DNA from: Clostridia bacterium
Lineage (GTDB): Bacteria; Bacillota; Clostridia; Christensenellales; Aristaeellaceae
Direction of reading: 5' to 3'
Length of the DNA stretch: 64,000 nt
NCBI GenBank assembly: GCA_017512905.1
Contig: JAFWEL010000130.1
Location: forward strand, 186,001-250,000
Shown here one piece after another: positions 50,711 through 59,335 of this stretch; the stretch's first letter is position 1, and each line of letters starts with the position of its first letter. The notes beneath the pieces are model-generated. The model was not told where the DNA came from, made no database searches, and saw nothing but the letters and a program-made list of their open reading frames with translations. A program made the translations under genes and the position numbers.

Positions 50711-52072
50711 TCATTCTCCCGCCATACGGCGCACGATTTCTTCAAAGGCCATGCTGTGGCTGGCCTTCACCAGCACACAGTCCCCGGGACGCGCGATGTC
50801 CCCCAGCGCGGCCAGCAGCGCCGCCTTGTCGGCGAAATACAGCACATCTGCCCCGATTGCCGAGGCTCCGTCTGCAATGGCGCGGGACAGCGGTCCACAG
50901 CCCACCACCAGGTCGATTCCCGATTTTGCCGCGTATTCGCCCACCTCCCGGTGCAGTTCCTCGCTGCGAGGCCCGAGCTCCAGCATGTCGCCCAGTATGC
51001 ACACCCGGCGCTTCCCGTCCAGCTGCGTCAGCGAATCCACGGCGGCGTGGCAGGAATTGGGGTTGGCGTTGTAGCAATCGCTGACGATGGTCATGCCGTT
51101 GGCGTGGATCACCCGGGCCCTGTCCCCCACGGTCTGATACCGGGCGACGCCCCGGGCAATCTCCTCCCCTGACAGGCCCAGCTCCAGCCCGACGGCGGCG
51201 GCCGCCAGCGCCGCGCTGGCCAGGTGGCTGCCAAAGGCGGGAATGGATACCTCGAAGACGCCGCCGGAATGGCGAACGGTCATGCGCATGCCCGCTTCGC
51301 CCAGGCCGCGCACATTCTCGCCCCGCACGTCGCACCCCTCGCTCAGGCCGTAGGTGACGCGGCGCATGCCCGGGTGGCATTTGCGCTGGATCGGGTCGTC
51401 GCCATTGAGCACCGCGAGTCCGTCTGAATCCATGCCCTCGAAGATCTCGCCCTTGGCGCGCATCACGCCCTCCCGATCGCCCAGGAATTCCAGGTGGGCG
51501 TCGCCGATCACGCTGAACACGGCGATGGTGGGTCGCACCATGTGGGTCAGGCGGCGCATCTCGCCGAAGTCGCTGATGCCCATCTCCACCACGGAAACCT
51601 GGTGCCCGTCCTCCAGGCGCATCAGCGTCCACGGCACGCCGAGCTCGTTGTTCAGGTTCTTCTGGGTCTTGTGGGTGCTGTAGCGCTCGCCGAGCACTGC
51701 GGCAATCATTTCCTTGGTGGTGGTCTTGCCCACGCTGCCGGTGATGCCGATCACGGGAATATCAAATCGTCCCCTGTACCAGGCCGCCAGCGCACCGGTG
51801 GCCCTGAGGGTGGAATCCACGACGATGGCGGGCCGCTCCTGGAGCCCGGGCTCCCGCTCGCTCAGACAGGCCACCGTCCCGGCGCGGATGCAAGGGGCCA
51901 TGAAGTCATGGCCATCCACGTGGGTGCCCTTCAGGGCGATGAACAGCGCCCCCGGCCCGGCGTCGCGGCTGTCGCTGGTGACCCGCTCGATCACCGCGTC
52001 CAGCGCCGCCTCGTTGCCGACATAGCGGCCGTCCACCGCCGTCAGCGCGTCGCGCAATGTAAAGGGCTTCAT
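50711..52072 (-). CDS. murF: UDP-MurNAc-tripeptide--D-Ala-D-Ala ligase MurF
   Basis: This 453-residue Mur ligase adds D-Ala-D-Ala to the peptidoglycan precursor. It has the ATP loop GITGSVGKTTTKEMIAAVLG, HKTQKNLNNELGVPWTLMRL and DCYNANPNSCHAAVDSL, all MurF-type. It begins at the last base of the ddl stop, so the gene pair supplies and uses D-Ala-D-Ala. The length is normal. Confidence 0.95.
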   Translation of the reverse strand: MKPFTLRDALTAVDGRYVGNEAALDAVIERVTSDSRDAGPGALFIALKGTHVDGHDFMAPCIRAGTVACLSEREPGLQERPAIVVDSTLRATGALAAWYRGRFDIPVIGITGSVGKTTTKEMIAAVLGERYSTHKTQKNLNNELGVPWTLMRLEDGHQVSVVEMGISDFGEMRRLTHMVRPTIAVFSVIGDAHLEFLGDREGVMRAKGEIFEGMDSDGLAVLNGDDPIQRKCHPGMRRVTYGLSEGCDVRGENVRGLGEAGMRMTVRHSGGVFEVSIPAFGSHLASAALAAAAVGLELGLSGEEIARGVARYQTVGDRARVIHANGMTIVSDCYNANPNSCHAAVDSLTQLDGKRRVCILGDMLELGPRSEELHREVGEYAAKSGIDLVVGCGPLSRAIADGASAIGADVLYFADKAALLAALGDIARPGDCVLVKASHSMAFEEIVRRMAGE

Positions 52073-53118
52073 CAGGCGTTCACACCTCCCATGGCGTCAT
52101 CCACGATGATCTGGCAGAGGCTGTTGTAGTCGATGCCCGCGGCGGCAGCCTCCTGGGGCACCAGGCTGGTGGGCGTCATGCCCGGCAGCGTGTTGATCTC
52201 CAGGAAGAAGATATCCCCATCTTCCGTGAGTATGAAATCGGTGCGGGAGTAGGTGCGCAGCTCCAACAGCTTGTGCACCTTCAGGGCCGTGGCCCTCAGC
52301 CGCTGTTCGGTCTCGGGGTCCACCGGGGCGGGACAGATCTCCAGCGCCGCGCCGGCCTGGTACTTGTTTTTGTAGTCGTAGAAGCCCTCCTTGGGGATGA
52401 TCTCGATGGAGGGCAGCGCCCTGCCCCGCAGTACACCCACCTGGATTTCCCGGCCATGCACGTACTGCTCCACGATCACCCGGCCCAGGCCCACGTTCTC
52501 CCGCAGGGCCTTCTCCAGCTCCTCCCGGGAATGGGCGATGGCCACGCCGATGCTGGAGCCGCTGTCCACGGGCTTGACCACGCAGGGCAGCTTCAGCTCG
52601 CCGCACAGCGCCTCGATCTGCTTTTCCCTGTAGTACAGAAGCCGCCACTGGGGCGTCTTCAGGCCGGCGGCGCGCACCAGCTGCTTGGTCAGGTCCTTGT
52701 CCATGGCGATGGCGCTGCCCAGGTAGCCGCTGCCGGTATAGGGCACGCCCATCAGGTCCAGCGCGGCCTGTATGCGGCCGTCCTCGCCGCAGGCGCCGTG
52801 CAGCCCCAGGAACACCACGTCCGCCAGGGCGCAGAGTTCAAACACGCCCTTGCCCACCTTGCTGGGGCTTTGCCACTTTCGGGCCTTGCGCACGGCCTCC
52901 AGGTCGGGGGCCTGTTCGGAAACCCTGGCCTCGCCCAGCGGCGGCAGCGCCTCGAAGAGCTGCGCCGGGTCCCCCTCATAATCCTCCAGCCCGTAGAACA
53001 TATCCACGATCACGGCCCTGTGGCCCAGCTTGCGCAGCGCGCCGCAGATCAGCGTACCGCTGCAGATGGAGACATTGCGCTCCATGCTCAGTCCGCCGCA
53101 CAGCACCACGATATTCAT
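52072..53118 (-). CDS. ddl: D-alanine--D-alanine ligase
   Basis: This 348-residue ATP-grasp enzyme makes D-Ala-D-Ala. It has GLHGACGEDGRIQAALDLMG, KPVDSGSSIGVAIAHS, the omega loop EGFYDYKNKYQAG and FFLEINTLPGMTPTSLVP. The YDYKNKY loop is the D-Ala-D-Ala type rather than the VanA-type D-lactate ligase, so the cells should be vancomycin susceptible by this criterion. ATG 53118 is preferred over the frame start at 53151 because GGAGGCGAA lies upstream and the family start NIVVLCGG follows. Confidence 0.95.
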   Translation of the reverse strand: MNIVVLCGGLSMERNVSICSGTLICGALRKLGHRAVIVDMFYGLEDYEGDPAQLFEALPPLGEARVSEQAPDLEAVRKARKWQSPSKVGKGVFELCALADVVFLGLHGACGEDGRIQAALDLMGVPYTGSGYLGSAIAMDKDLTKQLVRAAGLKTPQWRLLYYREKQIEALCGELKLPCVVKPVDSGSSIGVAIAHSREELEKALRENVGLGRVIVEQYVHGREIQVGVLRGRALPSIEIIPKEGFYDYKNKYQAGAALEICPAPVDPETEQRLRATALKVHKLLELRTYSRTDFILTEDGDIFFLEINTLPGMTPTSLVPQEAAAAGIDYNSLCQIIVDDAMGGVNA

Positions 53119-53263
53119 AGGCGATTCGCCTCCGATATTGCAATAATACATGGATTATAACACAAAAGTCATCATCCATCACCGTGTTTTCTGAAAAGGC
53201 GCTATATTTAACAGTATGACGCCCCGCCGCTATGTGTGCCTGTTGCCGGTCTGGATTTTCCAT

Positions 53264-53292
53264 TTGATTTCTTAACGTATTTATGCTATGAT
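53264..53292 (+). promoter_or_regulatory. Promoter of the Nudix-like gene
   Basis: TTGATT (53264-53269) and TATGAT (53287-53292) are spaced by 17 bases, 28 bases before the start codon. The region 53119-53263 between divergent genes shows nothing else. Confidence 0.65.
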
Positions 53293-53320
53293 ATGACCGT
53301 CTAAAGGAAGGTGATACACT

Positions 53321-53749
53321 ATGTCAGGCGCGATTCGCAACTGTGCAGGCGGCGTCGTGTTCTACGGCGACGAGGTATTCCTGCTGATGAGCGACCGCGG
53401 CGAGTGGGTGATGCCCAAGGGCGTCATACGTAACTGCAACCGCTCCAACGACGTGGCGCTTTGGCGCGTGGAGGACGAGGCCGGCATTCACGCCGAGATC
53501 ATCGGCATCGCCGGCAACACCCGATACGATTTCTTCTCCGAGGGTCGAGGCAAGGAGATCAGCAACCGCATACAGTGGTTCGTGATGCGCGCCCTCGACC
53601 GGACGTTCCACGTCTCCTACGACCAGGGGTTCCTGAACGGCAACTACTACCCCGTTGAAAAGGCCCGGGAAATGCTGACCTACGACGGGGACCGGCCCAT
53701 ACTGGACAACGCCTGGGACATATACCGGGAGAGCATGAAACGGGCATAA
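53321..53749 (+). CDS. Nudix-fold protein with a degenerate Nudix box
   Basis: This 142-residue protein has the Nudix start GAIRNCAGGVVFYGDEVFLLM and the WVMPKG turn. The box that follows does not fit GX5EX7REUXEEXGU: the first Glu is Asn (GVIRNCN), and the REUXEE part reads WRVEDEAG, keeping only one or two acidic ligands. Catalysis at the classical metal site is therefore doubtful; it may bind a nucleotide-derived ligand or use an alternative arrangement. AAGGAAGGTGATACACT precedes ATG 53321. Confidence 0.75.
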   Translation: MSGAIRNCAGGVVFYGDEVFLLMSDRGEWVMPKGVIRNCNRSNDVALWRVEDEAGIHAEIIGIAGNTRYDFFSEGRGKEISNRIQWFVMRALDRTFHVSYDQGFLNGNYYPVEKAREMLTYDGDRPILDNAWDIYRESMKRA

Positions 53750-53770
53750 GCCCGGTCTATCCTGAAAATA

Positions 53771-53810
53771 ACCGAGATCCTTCGTCCCCCACGGGATGAA
53801 GGATCTCGGT
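53771..53810. terminator. Bidirectional terminator
   Basis: ACCGAGATCCTTC (53771-53783) pairs with GAAGGATCTCGGT (53798-53810). A T-rich tail follows on the minus strand. It separates convergent genes. Confidence 0.85.
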
Positions 53811-53824
53811 GCTTCAAGGGCCCG

Positions 53825-54454
53825 CTATTCCCCCTTCAGGTTGCGCAGGCGGTCCAGGATCGACGCCTCGAAGGCGGCGTCGGAAAGGGCCGGGTCGCGG
53901 GTTGCCCGCCAGAGATCGCAGGGAACATCCGCGCAGTCCCCGCAGGTGGCATAGCGGCGCTTGCCGCAACAGCAGGCGTAGATCGGACACGCCTTCCCCT
54001 CCGGCGCGTGAAACACCCTGCCCATGGAGGCGTTGCAGCCCCGGCATACCTCGCCATGCAGCGGACAGGCCGCGCAATCTGTGCCGCAGGCGCTGAGCCC
54101 CAGGATTTCCCGCTGCCGTTTCTTTGGAAAGCCCTTGAGCACCAGGCTGTAGGACTTGTCCAGCAGCGTCTTCAGCAGCGCGTCCGGCACCTCGCCGTCG
54201 GGCATCACCGAATTCCAGCAGCGCTTGTCGGAATAATAGCCGGGGATGATGTCCGCGTACTGTCCGCGCAGGAACTCGCCCTCGGTGGGTTCCAGCTTCA
54301 GATTGATGTAAACGGGCTTGTCGTCATCGTCCAGCAGTATCGCGGCAAACATCTTGTCCCCGATCTTGTAGCGTATCCAGTTCCACTCCGGCTGCAAATC
54401 CTTCGTCACGGCCCGCTTGGAAAGCAGGTAGCCGTCCATCCATTCGTAGCGCAT
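53825..54454 (-). CDS. MmcQ/YjbR-like protein fused to a Cys-rich DUF3795-type domain
   Basis: In this 209-residue protein, residues 1-130 look like the MmcQ/YjbR fold (WNWIRYKIGDKMFAAILLDD, YINLKLEP, DIIPGYYSDKRCWNSVMPDG, LLDKSYSLVLKGFPKKRQ). Residues about 133-209 are Cys-rich (SACGTDCAACPLHGEVCRGC, CPIYACCCGKRRYATCGDC), like DUF3795, probably metal-binding. The start was set at ATG 54454 with GGGGGATACGGAT upstream. The longer frame to 54586 runs through the palindromic element and is not believable. Confidence 0.75.
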   Translation of the reverse strand: MRYEWMDGYLLSKRAVTKDLQPEWNWIRYKIGDKMFAAILLDDDDKPVYINLKLEPTEGEFLRGQYADIIPGYYSDKRCWNSVMPDGEVPDALLKTLLDKSYSLVLKGFPKKRQREILGLSACGTDCAACPLHGEVCRGCNASMGRVFHAPEGKACPIYACCCGKRRYATCGDCADVPCDLWRATRDPALSDAAFEASILDRLRNLKGE

Positions 54455-54520
54455 ATCCGTATCCCCCGAGATAATATAGGTATCAATCCAGTCAGGCAAA
54501 GTCACTGTCCATTCGCAGTC

Positions 54521-54594
54521 AAATTCTGATTTGGCGGGGCGTTGAAGCGGACCACAGAAGCAGCCGTCACCAACATCCCGCCACATCAGAATTT
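54521..54594. mobile_element. Palindromic MITE/REP-like element, copy 2
   Basis: AAATTCTGATTTGGCGGG (54521-54538) is repeated inverted at 54577-54594 with one mismatch in 18 bases, around 38 unrelated bases. The arms share TTCTGATTTGGCGGGG with the element at 47142-47236, but the cores differ. The rest of 54455-54718 holds only a terminator. Confidence 0.7.
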
Positions 54595-54608
54595 ACCCAG
54601 CTGAACAG

Positions 54609-54645
54609 ATAAAAATAAACACAGCGCCGAAACACTGTGTTTATT
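54609..54645 (-). terminator. Terminator of the gyrB-gyrA operon
   Basis: On the minus strand AATAAACACAG (54635-54645) and CTGTGTTTATT (54614-54624) form an 11-bp stem followed by TTTTTAT. Confidence 0.88.
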
Positions 54646-54718
54646 CTATAACAACAATAGCGGATTAGTCTACCGAAATCGTACTGTGAATGCGCGGGCG
54701 CCGCAGCACCGGGCGTAC

Positions 54719-57151
54719 CTACGCCCTCACCAGCTCCGTCACCACGTCGTCCATCACCACCACCACATAGGGCTGTCCCCGGCCGGTGCGGGGTTCGATG
54801 GCCACGTCCTCGGTGAAGCACGTCGTGGTCGTACCGTGCTTCTGGACGATGTTGAAGCGGAAGGGCTCGGTGACGATCAGCGCCCCGGCGATGGACGTGC
54901 CGTTGACGCCGCTCTTCAGGAAGTTGAAGGCCTTCACGCCCTTGCCGCCCCGGGCCTGGCGGTCGAAGTCGATCAGCAGGCAGCGCTTCATATAGCCCAT
55001 GTCCGAGATCATCACGATCTCGCCCTCGCTGTTGTGGACGAAGGCGAAGGCCACCTCGTCGTCCGCCGACAGCGTCATCGCCTTGACGCCCGCAGCCGTC
55101 CGGCCGATTACCGAGACCTCCTCCAGGGCATAGTGGATCGCCATGCCGCTGCGGCTCAGCAGCAGCACGCTGTCGGAATCGCCGGGACGCAAAACCGACA
55201 TCAGTCTGTCCTCGTTCTTCAGGTTCATCGCGGCGAATTTGGACTTGCGCACGTTGTATTCCGCCAGGGCCGTGCGCTTGGTCAGGCCCTTCCGGGTGAC
55301 AAACATCAATTCGCCGGACCAATCCCCCGCCTCGATCAGCGCAACCAGACTCTCGTCGGTTTCAAGGCCCGCCAGCACGCCGCCCAGGGGCAGACCGCGG
55401 TCTTTTGCCTTGGCCGCTTCGACGATCCTGTCCGCCGCCAGGATAAAGGCGTTGCCCACATCGGTGAAGAACAGCAGCTTCGCGTCCGTCATCGTTCGGA
55501 TGGCCTGGCGGGGCGGATCGGTGAACTCGCCGCCCGACACGGCCTTGTCGAACAGCTTCGGGGCCATGCGCTTGACAAAGCCGGCCTGGGTCAGCACCAC
55601 CACCGTCTCATCGGCGACGGGCTTTTCCTCCTCGATGACGATCTCCTCGAAGGAGTCCACCAGCTGGGTGCGGCGGGGATCGGCGAATTTGTCGCGGACC
55701 TCCCCCAGCTCCTTCTTGATGACGCCCAGCAGCTTCCTCTCGCTGCCGAGTATGGCCTTCAGGCCGGCAATCAGCTTTAAGAGGTCCTCGTATTCCTTCC
55801 GGAGGGAAAGCACCTCCAGGTTGGTCAGACGCTGCAGGCGCATATCCAGTATGGCCTGGGCCTGGATCTGGGTCAGCTCAAAGCGCTGCATCAGCCGGTC
55901 CCTGGCCTCCTTGGGGGTCTTGCTGCTTCGAATGAGCCGGATGACCTCGTCCAGGTTGTCCACGGCGATGATCAGGCCCTCCAGGATGTGGGCCCGGGCC
56001 TCGGCCTGCTGCAGGTCGTACTTCGTGCGCCGGGTGACCACGTCCTTCTGGTGGTCGATGTAATAGCCGATCATCTGTTTGATGCCCATCTGCCGGGGCT
56101 TGCCCTCGGCGATGGCCACCATGTTCACGCCAAACGTGGTCTGGAAGTCCGTATATTTATACAGCGCGTTCAGGATCTTCTCGGGGTCGGCGTCCTTTTT
56201 GACCTCGACGACGGCGCGCATGCCCATGCGGTCGGATTCATCCCGGATGTCGTAGATGCCGGAGAAGATGCCCTTCTTCTCCTCGCTGACCCGCAGCACC
56301 TTTTCCAGCATGGCAGCCTTGTTGACCTGGTAGGGCACCTCGTCCACCACGATCAGCTTCCGGCCGGCCGTGCCGTCCTCGATGTGCACCTTCGCCCGCA
56401 CCTTCAGCTTGCCCCGACCGGTCTCATAGGCCTGCACCAGCTCGGCGTCCCGCGCCAGCACACCGCCCGTGGGAAAATCCGGGGCGGGCATGATCTGCAT
56501 CAGCTCCGCCGTGGTGATCTTCGGCTTGTCGATCTGGGCCACCACCGCGTCGATGGCCTCCCCCAGGTTGTGGGGCGGTATGGACGTGGCCAGGCCCACG
56601 GCGATGCCGTTGGCCCCGTTCACCAGCAGGTTCGGGAAGCGGGCGGGCAGCAGGTCCGGCTCCCTCTGGGTGTCGTCGAAGTTCAGGTGGAAGCCCACAG
56701 TGTCCTTCTCGATGTCCCGGAGCATGGCCATGGCGGCCTCGGTCATGCGGGCCTCGGTGTAGCGCATGGCGGCGGGGCTGTCGCCGTCGATGGAGCCGAA
56801 ATTGCCGTGGCCGTCCACCAGCATGGTGCGCATCACGAAGGGCTGGGCCATGCGGGCCAGCGCGTCGTAGACCGAGCTGTCGCCGTGGGGATGGTATTTG
56901 CCCAGGCAGTCGCCCACGATGCGGGCGCACTTTCGGTGGGGCTTGTCGGGGGTGTTGCCCAGCTCGTGCATCGTGAACAGTATGCGCCGCTGCACCGGCT
57001 TCAGGCCGTCCTCCACCCTCGGCAGCGCGCGCTCCAGTATGACATGCTCCGAGTAGGGCATCATGGATTCGTGCATCACGTCCTCCATGTTGCGCTGGAT
57101 GATCTCCTCCGGCTTGTGCTGGACCGGTTCTTCCTTCTTCTTCCTTGCCAT
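54719..57151 (-). CDS. gyrA: DNA gyrase subunit A (type IIA topoisomerase A subunit)
   Basis: This 810-residue A subunit cuts and rejoins DNA. The active-site Tyr is in AAMRYTEARM. The quinolone region reads GKYHPHGDSSVYDALARMAQ, with the serine and aspartate of susceptible enzymes. The C-terminal beta-pinwheel carries QARGGKG, close to the gyrase-specific GyrA box QRRGGKG, which favours gyrase over topoisomerase IV. It lies after gyrB with a 57-codon-free gap of 89 bases holding a hairpin. parC remains a weaker alternative name. Confidence 0.88.
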   Translation of the reverse strand: MARKKKEEPVQHKPEEIIQRNMEDVMHESMMPYSEHVILERALPRVEDGLKPVQRRILFTMHELGNTPDKPHRKCARIVGDCLGKYHPHGDSSVYDALARMAQPFVMRTMLVDGHGNFGSIDGDSPAAMRYTEARMTEAAMAMLRDIEKDTVGFHLNFDDTQREPDLLPARFPNLLVNGANGIAVGLATSIPPHNLGEAIDAVVAQIDKPKITTAELMQIMPAPDFPTGGVLARDAELVQAYETGRGKLKVRAKVHIEDGTAGRKLIVVDEVPYQVNKAAMLEKVLRVSEEKKGIFSGIYDIRDESDRMGMRAVVEVKKDADPEKILNALYKYTDFQTTFGVNMVAIAEGKPRQMGIKQMIGYYIDHQKDVVTRRTKYDLQQAEARAHILEGLIIAVDNLDEVIRLIRSSKTPKEARDRLMQRFELTQIQAQAILDMRLQRLTNLEVLSLRKEYEDLLKLIAGLKAILGSERKLLGVIKKELGEVRDKFADPRRTQLVDSFEEIVIEEEKPVADETVVVLTQAGFVKRMAPKLFDKAVSGGEFTDPPRQAIRTMTDAKLLFFTDVGNAFILAADRIVEAAKAKDRGLPLGGVLAGLETDESLVALIEAGDWSGELMFVTRKGLTKRTALAEYNVRKSKFAAMNLKNEDRLMSVLRPGDSDSVLLLSRSGMAIHYALEEVSVIGRTAAGVKAMTLSADDEVAFAFVHNSEGEIVMISDMGYMKRCLLIDFDRQARGGKGVKAFNFLKSGVNGTSIAGALIVTEPFRFNIVQKHGTTTTCFTEDVAIEPRTGRGQPYVVVVMDDVVTELVRA

Positions 57152-57176
57152 GGATTTGCTCCTTATCGATATGCTG

Positions 57177-57219
57177 AAAGGACGGGCGGCGCATCGCCGC
57201 GAAGCGAAGCGAGTCCTTT
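57177..57219 (-). other. Hairpin in the gyrB-gyrA gap
   Basis: AAAGGAC (57177-57183) pairs with GTCCTTT (57213-57219), and an inner GGCGGCG/CGCCGC arm is possible. There is no T-tract; it may modulate gyrA translation or mRNA cleavage. Confidence 0.45.
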
Positions 57220-57240
57220 AGGGTACCTAAGCGTCAGCCG

Positions 57241-59214
57241 CTATCCCTGTTCCCTCGTGCTCTCGTTCACCGGAACGAAGTTATCCTCTTTATTAAAGTT
57301 GGCGTACTGGCTGATGTATTCCCGGCGGGGCTCCACCTTGTCGCCCATCAGGATCGTCACCCGGCGCTCCACCTCGACGAAGTCCTCGATGCCCACCTGC
57401 ATCAGCTTGCGGCCGTCGGGGTTCATGGTGGTCTCCCACAGCTGCTCCGGGTTCATCTCGCCCAGGCCCTTGTAGCGCTGCAGGGTGTAGCCCTTGCCGA
57501 TCTTCCGGATGGCCGGGGGCAGGGCGTTGTCGTCGTAGCAGTAGATGACCTTGTCGCCCTTGGCAACTTTATACAGCGGCGGCATGCCGATGTAGACGTG
57601 GCCCTCGGTAATCAGCGGGCGCATGTAGCGGTAGAAGAAGGTCAGCAGGATGGCGCGGATGTGAGCGCCGTCCTGGTCGGCATCGGAGAGGATGATGACC
57701 TTGTTGTACTTGAGCTTGGAGATGTCGAAGTCGTCCTCGATGCTGGTGCCCAGGGCGGTGATGATGCTGCGGAACTCCTCGTTCTGAAGCACCTGCTCCA
57801 GGCGCTTTTTTTCCACGTTCAGCGGCTTGCCCCGCAGCGGCAGGATGGCCTGGAAGCGGCGATCGCGACCCTGCTTGGCGCTGCCGCCCGCGGAATCGCC
57901 CTCGACGATAAACAGCTCGTTCAGCTCCGGCTTCTTGCCGGTGCAGCTGGACAGCTTGCCCACCAGCGGCGCGGCCTCCAGCTGACCCACGGCGCGGATG
58001 TTGGCCTTGGCCTTGCGGGCCGCCTCCCGGGCTTTGGCGGCGGTGATGGCCTTGGCGATGATCTTCTGGGCGAAGGCCTGGTTCTTCAGGTCGTCCAGGT
58101 AGATGGACAGCTGCTCCTGGCACACCGCCTCGAAGATGGGGCGCACCTCGGTGTTGCCCAGGCGGCCCTTGGTCTGGCCCTCGAACTCCGGGTTCTTGAC
58201 GCCGGCGTAGATGATGGCCGTCATGCCCTCCCGGAAGTCGTCGCCGGCCAGGTTGTTGTCCTTTTCCTTCAGAAGACCCTGGCGGCGGGCGTAGTCGTTG
58301 AACGCCTTGGTCACCGCGGCCTTGAAGCCGATCTCGTGGTAGCCGCCCTCGTTGGTGGGGATGTTGTTCACGAAGGAGGCGATGGTGTCGGTATAGGAAT
58401 CGGTGTACTGGATCGCCACCCGCACCAGGGTGCCGTCCTTCGTGGCCTCAAACACGATGGGGTCGGTAATGGTGTTCTTGTCGGCGTTCAGGTACTGCAC
58501 GAAGTCGGCAATGCCGCCCTCGTAGCAGTATTCATAGACCCGCTTGTCCGGGTCCTTGATTCGCTCGTCGGTGAACACGAACTTGACGCCCTTGTTCAGA
58601 TAGGCCAGCTCGCGGATGCGGCGGCGCACGGTGTCGGAATTGAAGTTGACCTCCTGGAACACCCGGGCGTCGGGCTTGAAGCACACCACGGTGCCCCGCT
58701 TGCGTGTGTTGCCCAGCTTTTGCAGCGGCGCCACGGGTTTGCCGCTGACGATCTTGCCGGTCTTGGGGTCGGGCACCGATTCAAAGCGCTGCTGGTAGTG
58801 GCTGTAGTCCTTGTACACGTCCACCACCATCCACTCGGACAGGGCGTTCACCACCGACGCGCCAACGCCGTGCAGGCCACCGGAGTAGGCGTAATTCTTG
58901 TCGGAGAACTTACCGCCGGCGTGAAGCTGGGTATAGACTACCTCCACGGCGGAGACCCCCAGCTTGGGGTGGATGTCCACCGGCACCCCGCGGCCGTTGT
59001 CGCTGACCTCGCAGGAGCCGTCCTTCTTCAGGGTGACGTTGATCTCGCTGGCGAAGCCGTTGGCCGCCTCGTCGATGGCGTTGTCAACGATCTCCCAGAT
59101 CATATGGTGAAGGCCCCGCGGGCCGGTGGAGCCGATGTACATGCCCGGCCGCATGCGCACGGCGTCCAGTCCCTCCAGGACCTGTATGTCATTCGCGGTA
59201 TAAGTCTGAGCCAT
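57241..59214 (-). CDS. gyrB: DNA gyrase subunit B (type IIA topoisomerase B subunit)
   Basis: This 657-residue ATPase subunit has a GHKL domain with EIVDNAIDEAANG, SDNGRGVPVDIHPK and GGLHGVGASVVNALS. The TOPRIM domain shows FIVEGDSAGGSAKQGRDR and ILSDADQDGAHIR, and the end has QRYKGLGEMNPEQLW. ATG 59214 is chosen because CGGAGGAAGAA is directly upstream and the family start TANDIQVLEGLDAVRMRPG follows. The gene is not beside dnaA or recF. A TATAAT-like -10 lies near 59305 without a clear -35. Confidence 0.93.
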   Translation of the reverse strand: MAQTYTANDIQVLEGLDAVRMRPGMYIGSTGPRGLHHMIWEIVDNAIDEAANGFASEINVTLKKDGSCEVSDNGRGVPVDIHPKLGVSAVEVVYTQLHAGGKFSDKNYAYSGGLHGVGASVVNALSEWMVVDVYKDYSHYQQRFESVPDPKTGKIVSGKPVAPLQKLGNTRKRGTVVCFKPDARVFQEVNFNSDTVRRRIRELAYLNKGVKFVFTDERIKDPDKRVYEYCYEGGIADFVQYLNADKNTITDPIVFEATKDGTLVRVAIQYTDSYTDTIASFVNNIPTNEGGYHEIGFKAAVTKAFNDYARRQGLLKEKDNNLAGDDFREGMTAIIYAGVKNPEFEGQTKGRLGNTEVRPIFEAVCQEQLSIYLDDLKNQAFAQKIIAKAITAAKAREAARKAKANIRAVGQLEAAPLVGKLSSCTGKKPELNELFIVEGDSAGGSAKQGRDRRFQAILPLRGKPLNVEKKRLEQVLQNEEFRSIITALGTSIEDDFDISKLKYNKVIILSDADQDGAHIRAILLTFFYRYMRPLITEGHVYIGMPPLYKVAKGDKVIYCYDDNALPPAIRKIGKGYTLQRYKGLGEMNPEQLWETTMNPDGRKLMQVGIEDFVEVERRVTILMGDKVEPRREYISQYANFNKEDNFVPVNESTREQG

Positions 59215-59335
59215 TTCTTCCTCCGAAGATTCCAATAGTTCCACTGAGCGTTCGTTGAACGCCAGTTCCATCAATGTAGCGGCGGCCTCCAGACCGCCAC
59301 ATCTATTATATATCGCCGGTGTTAATTCCAAAACC

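Noticed and set aside
52072..53118. A possible vancomycin-resistance type ligase
   Set aside because: The omega loop reads YDYKNKY, the ordinary D-Ala-D-Ala type, and no vanH or vanX homologue is nearby.
54455..54586. N-terminal extension of the YjbR-like protein up to 54586
   Set aside because: It runs through the palindromic element copy 2 and has no homology; the ATG at 54454 has its own ribosome-binding site.
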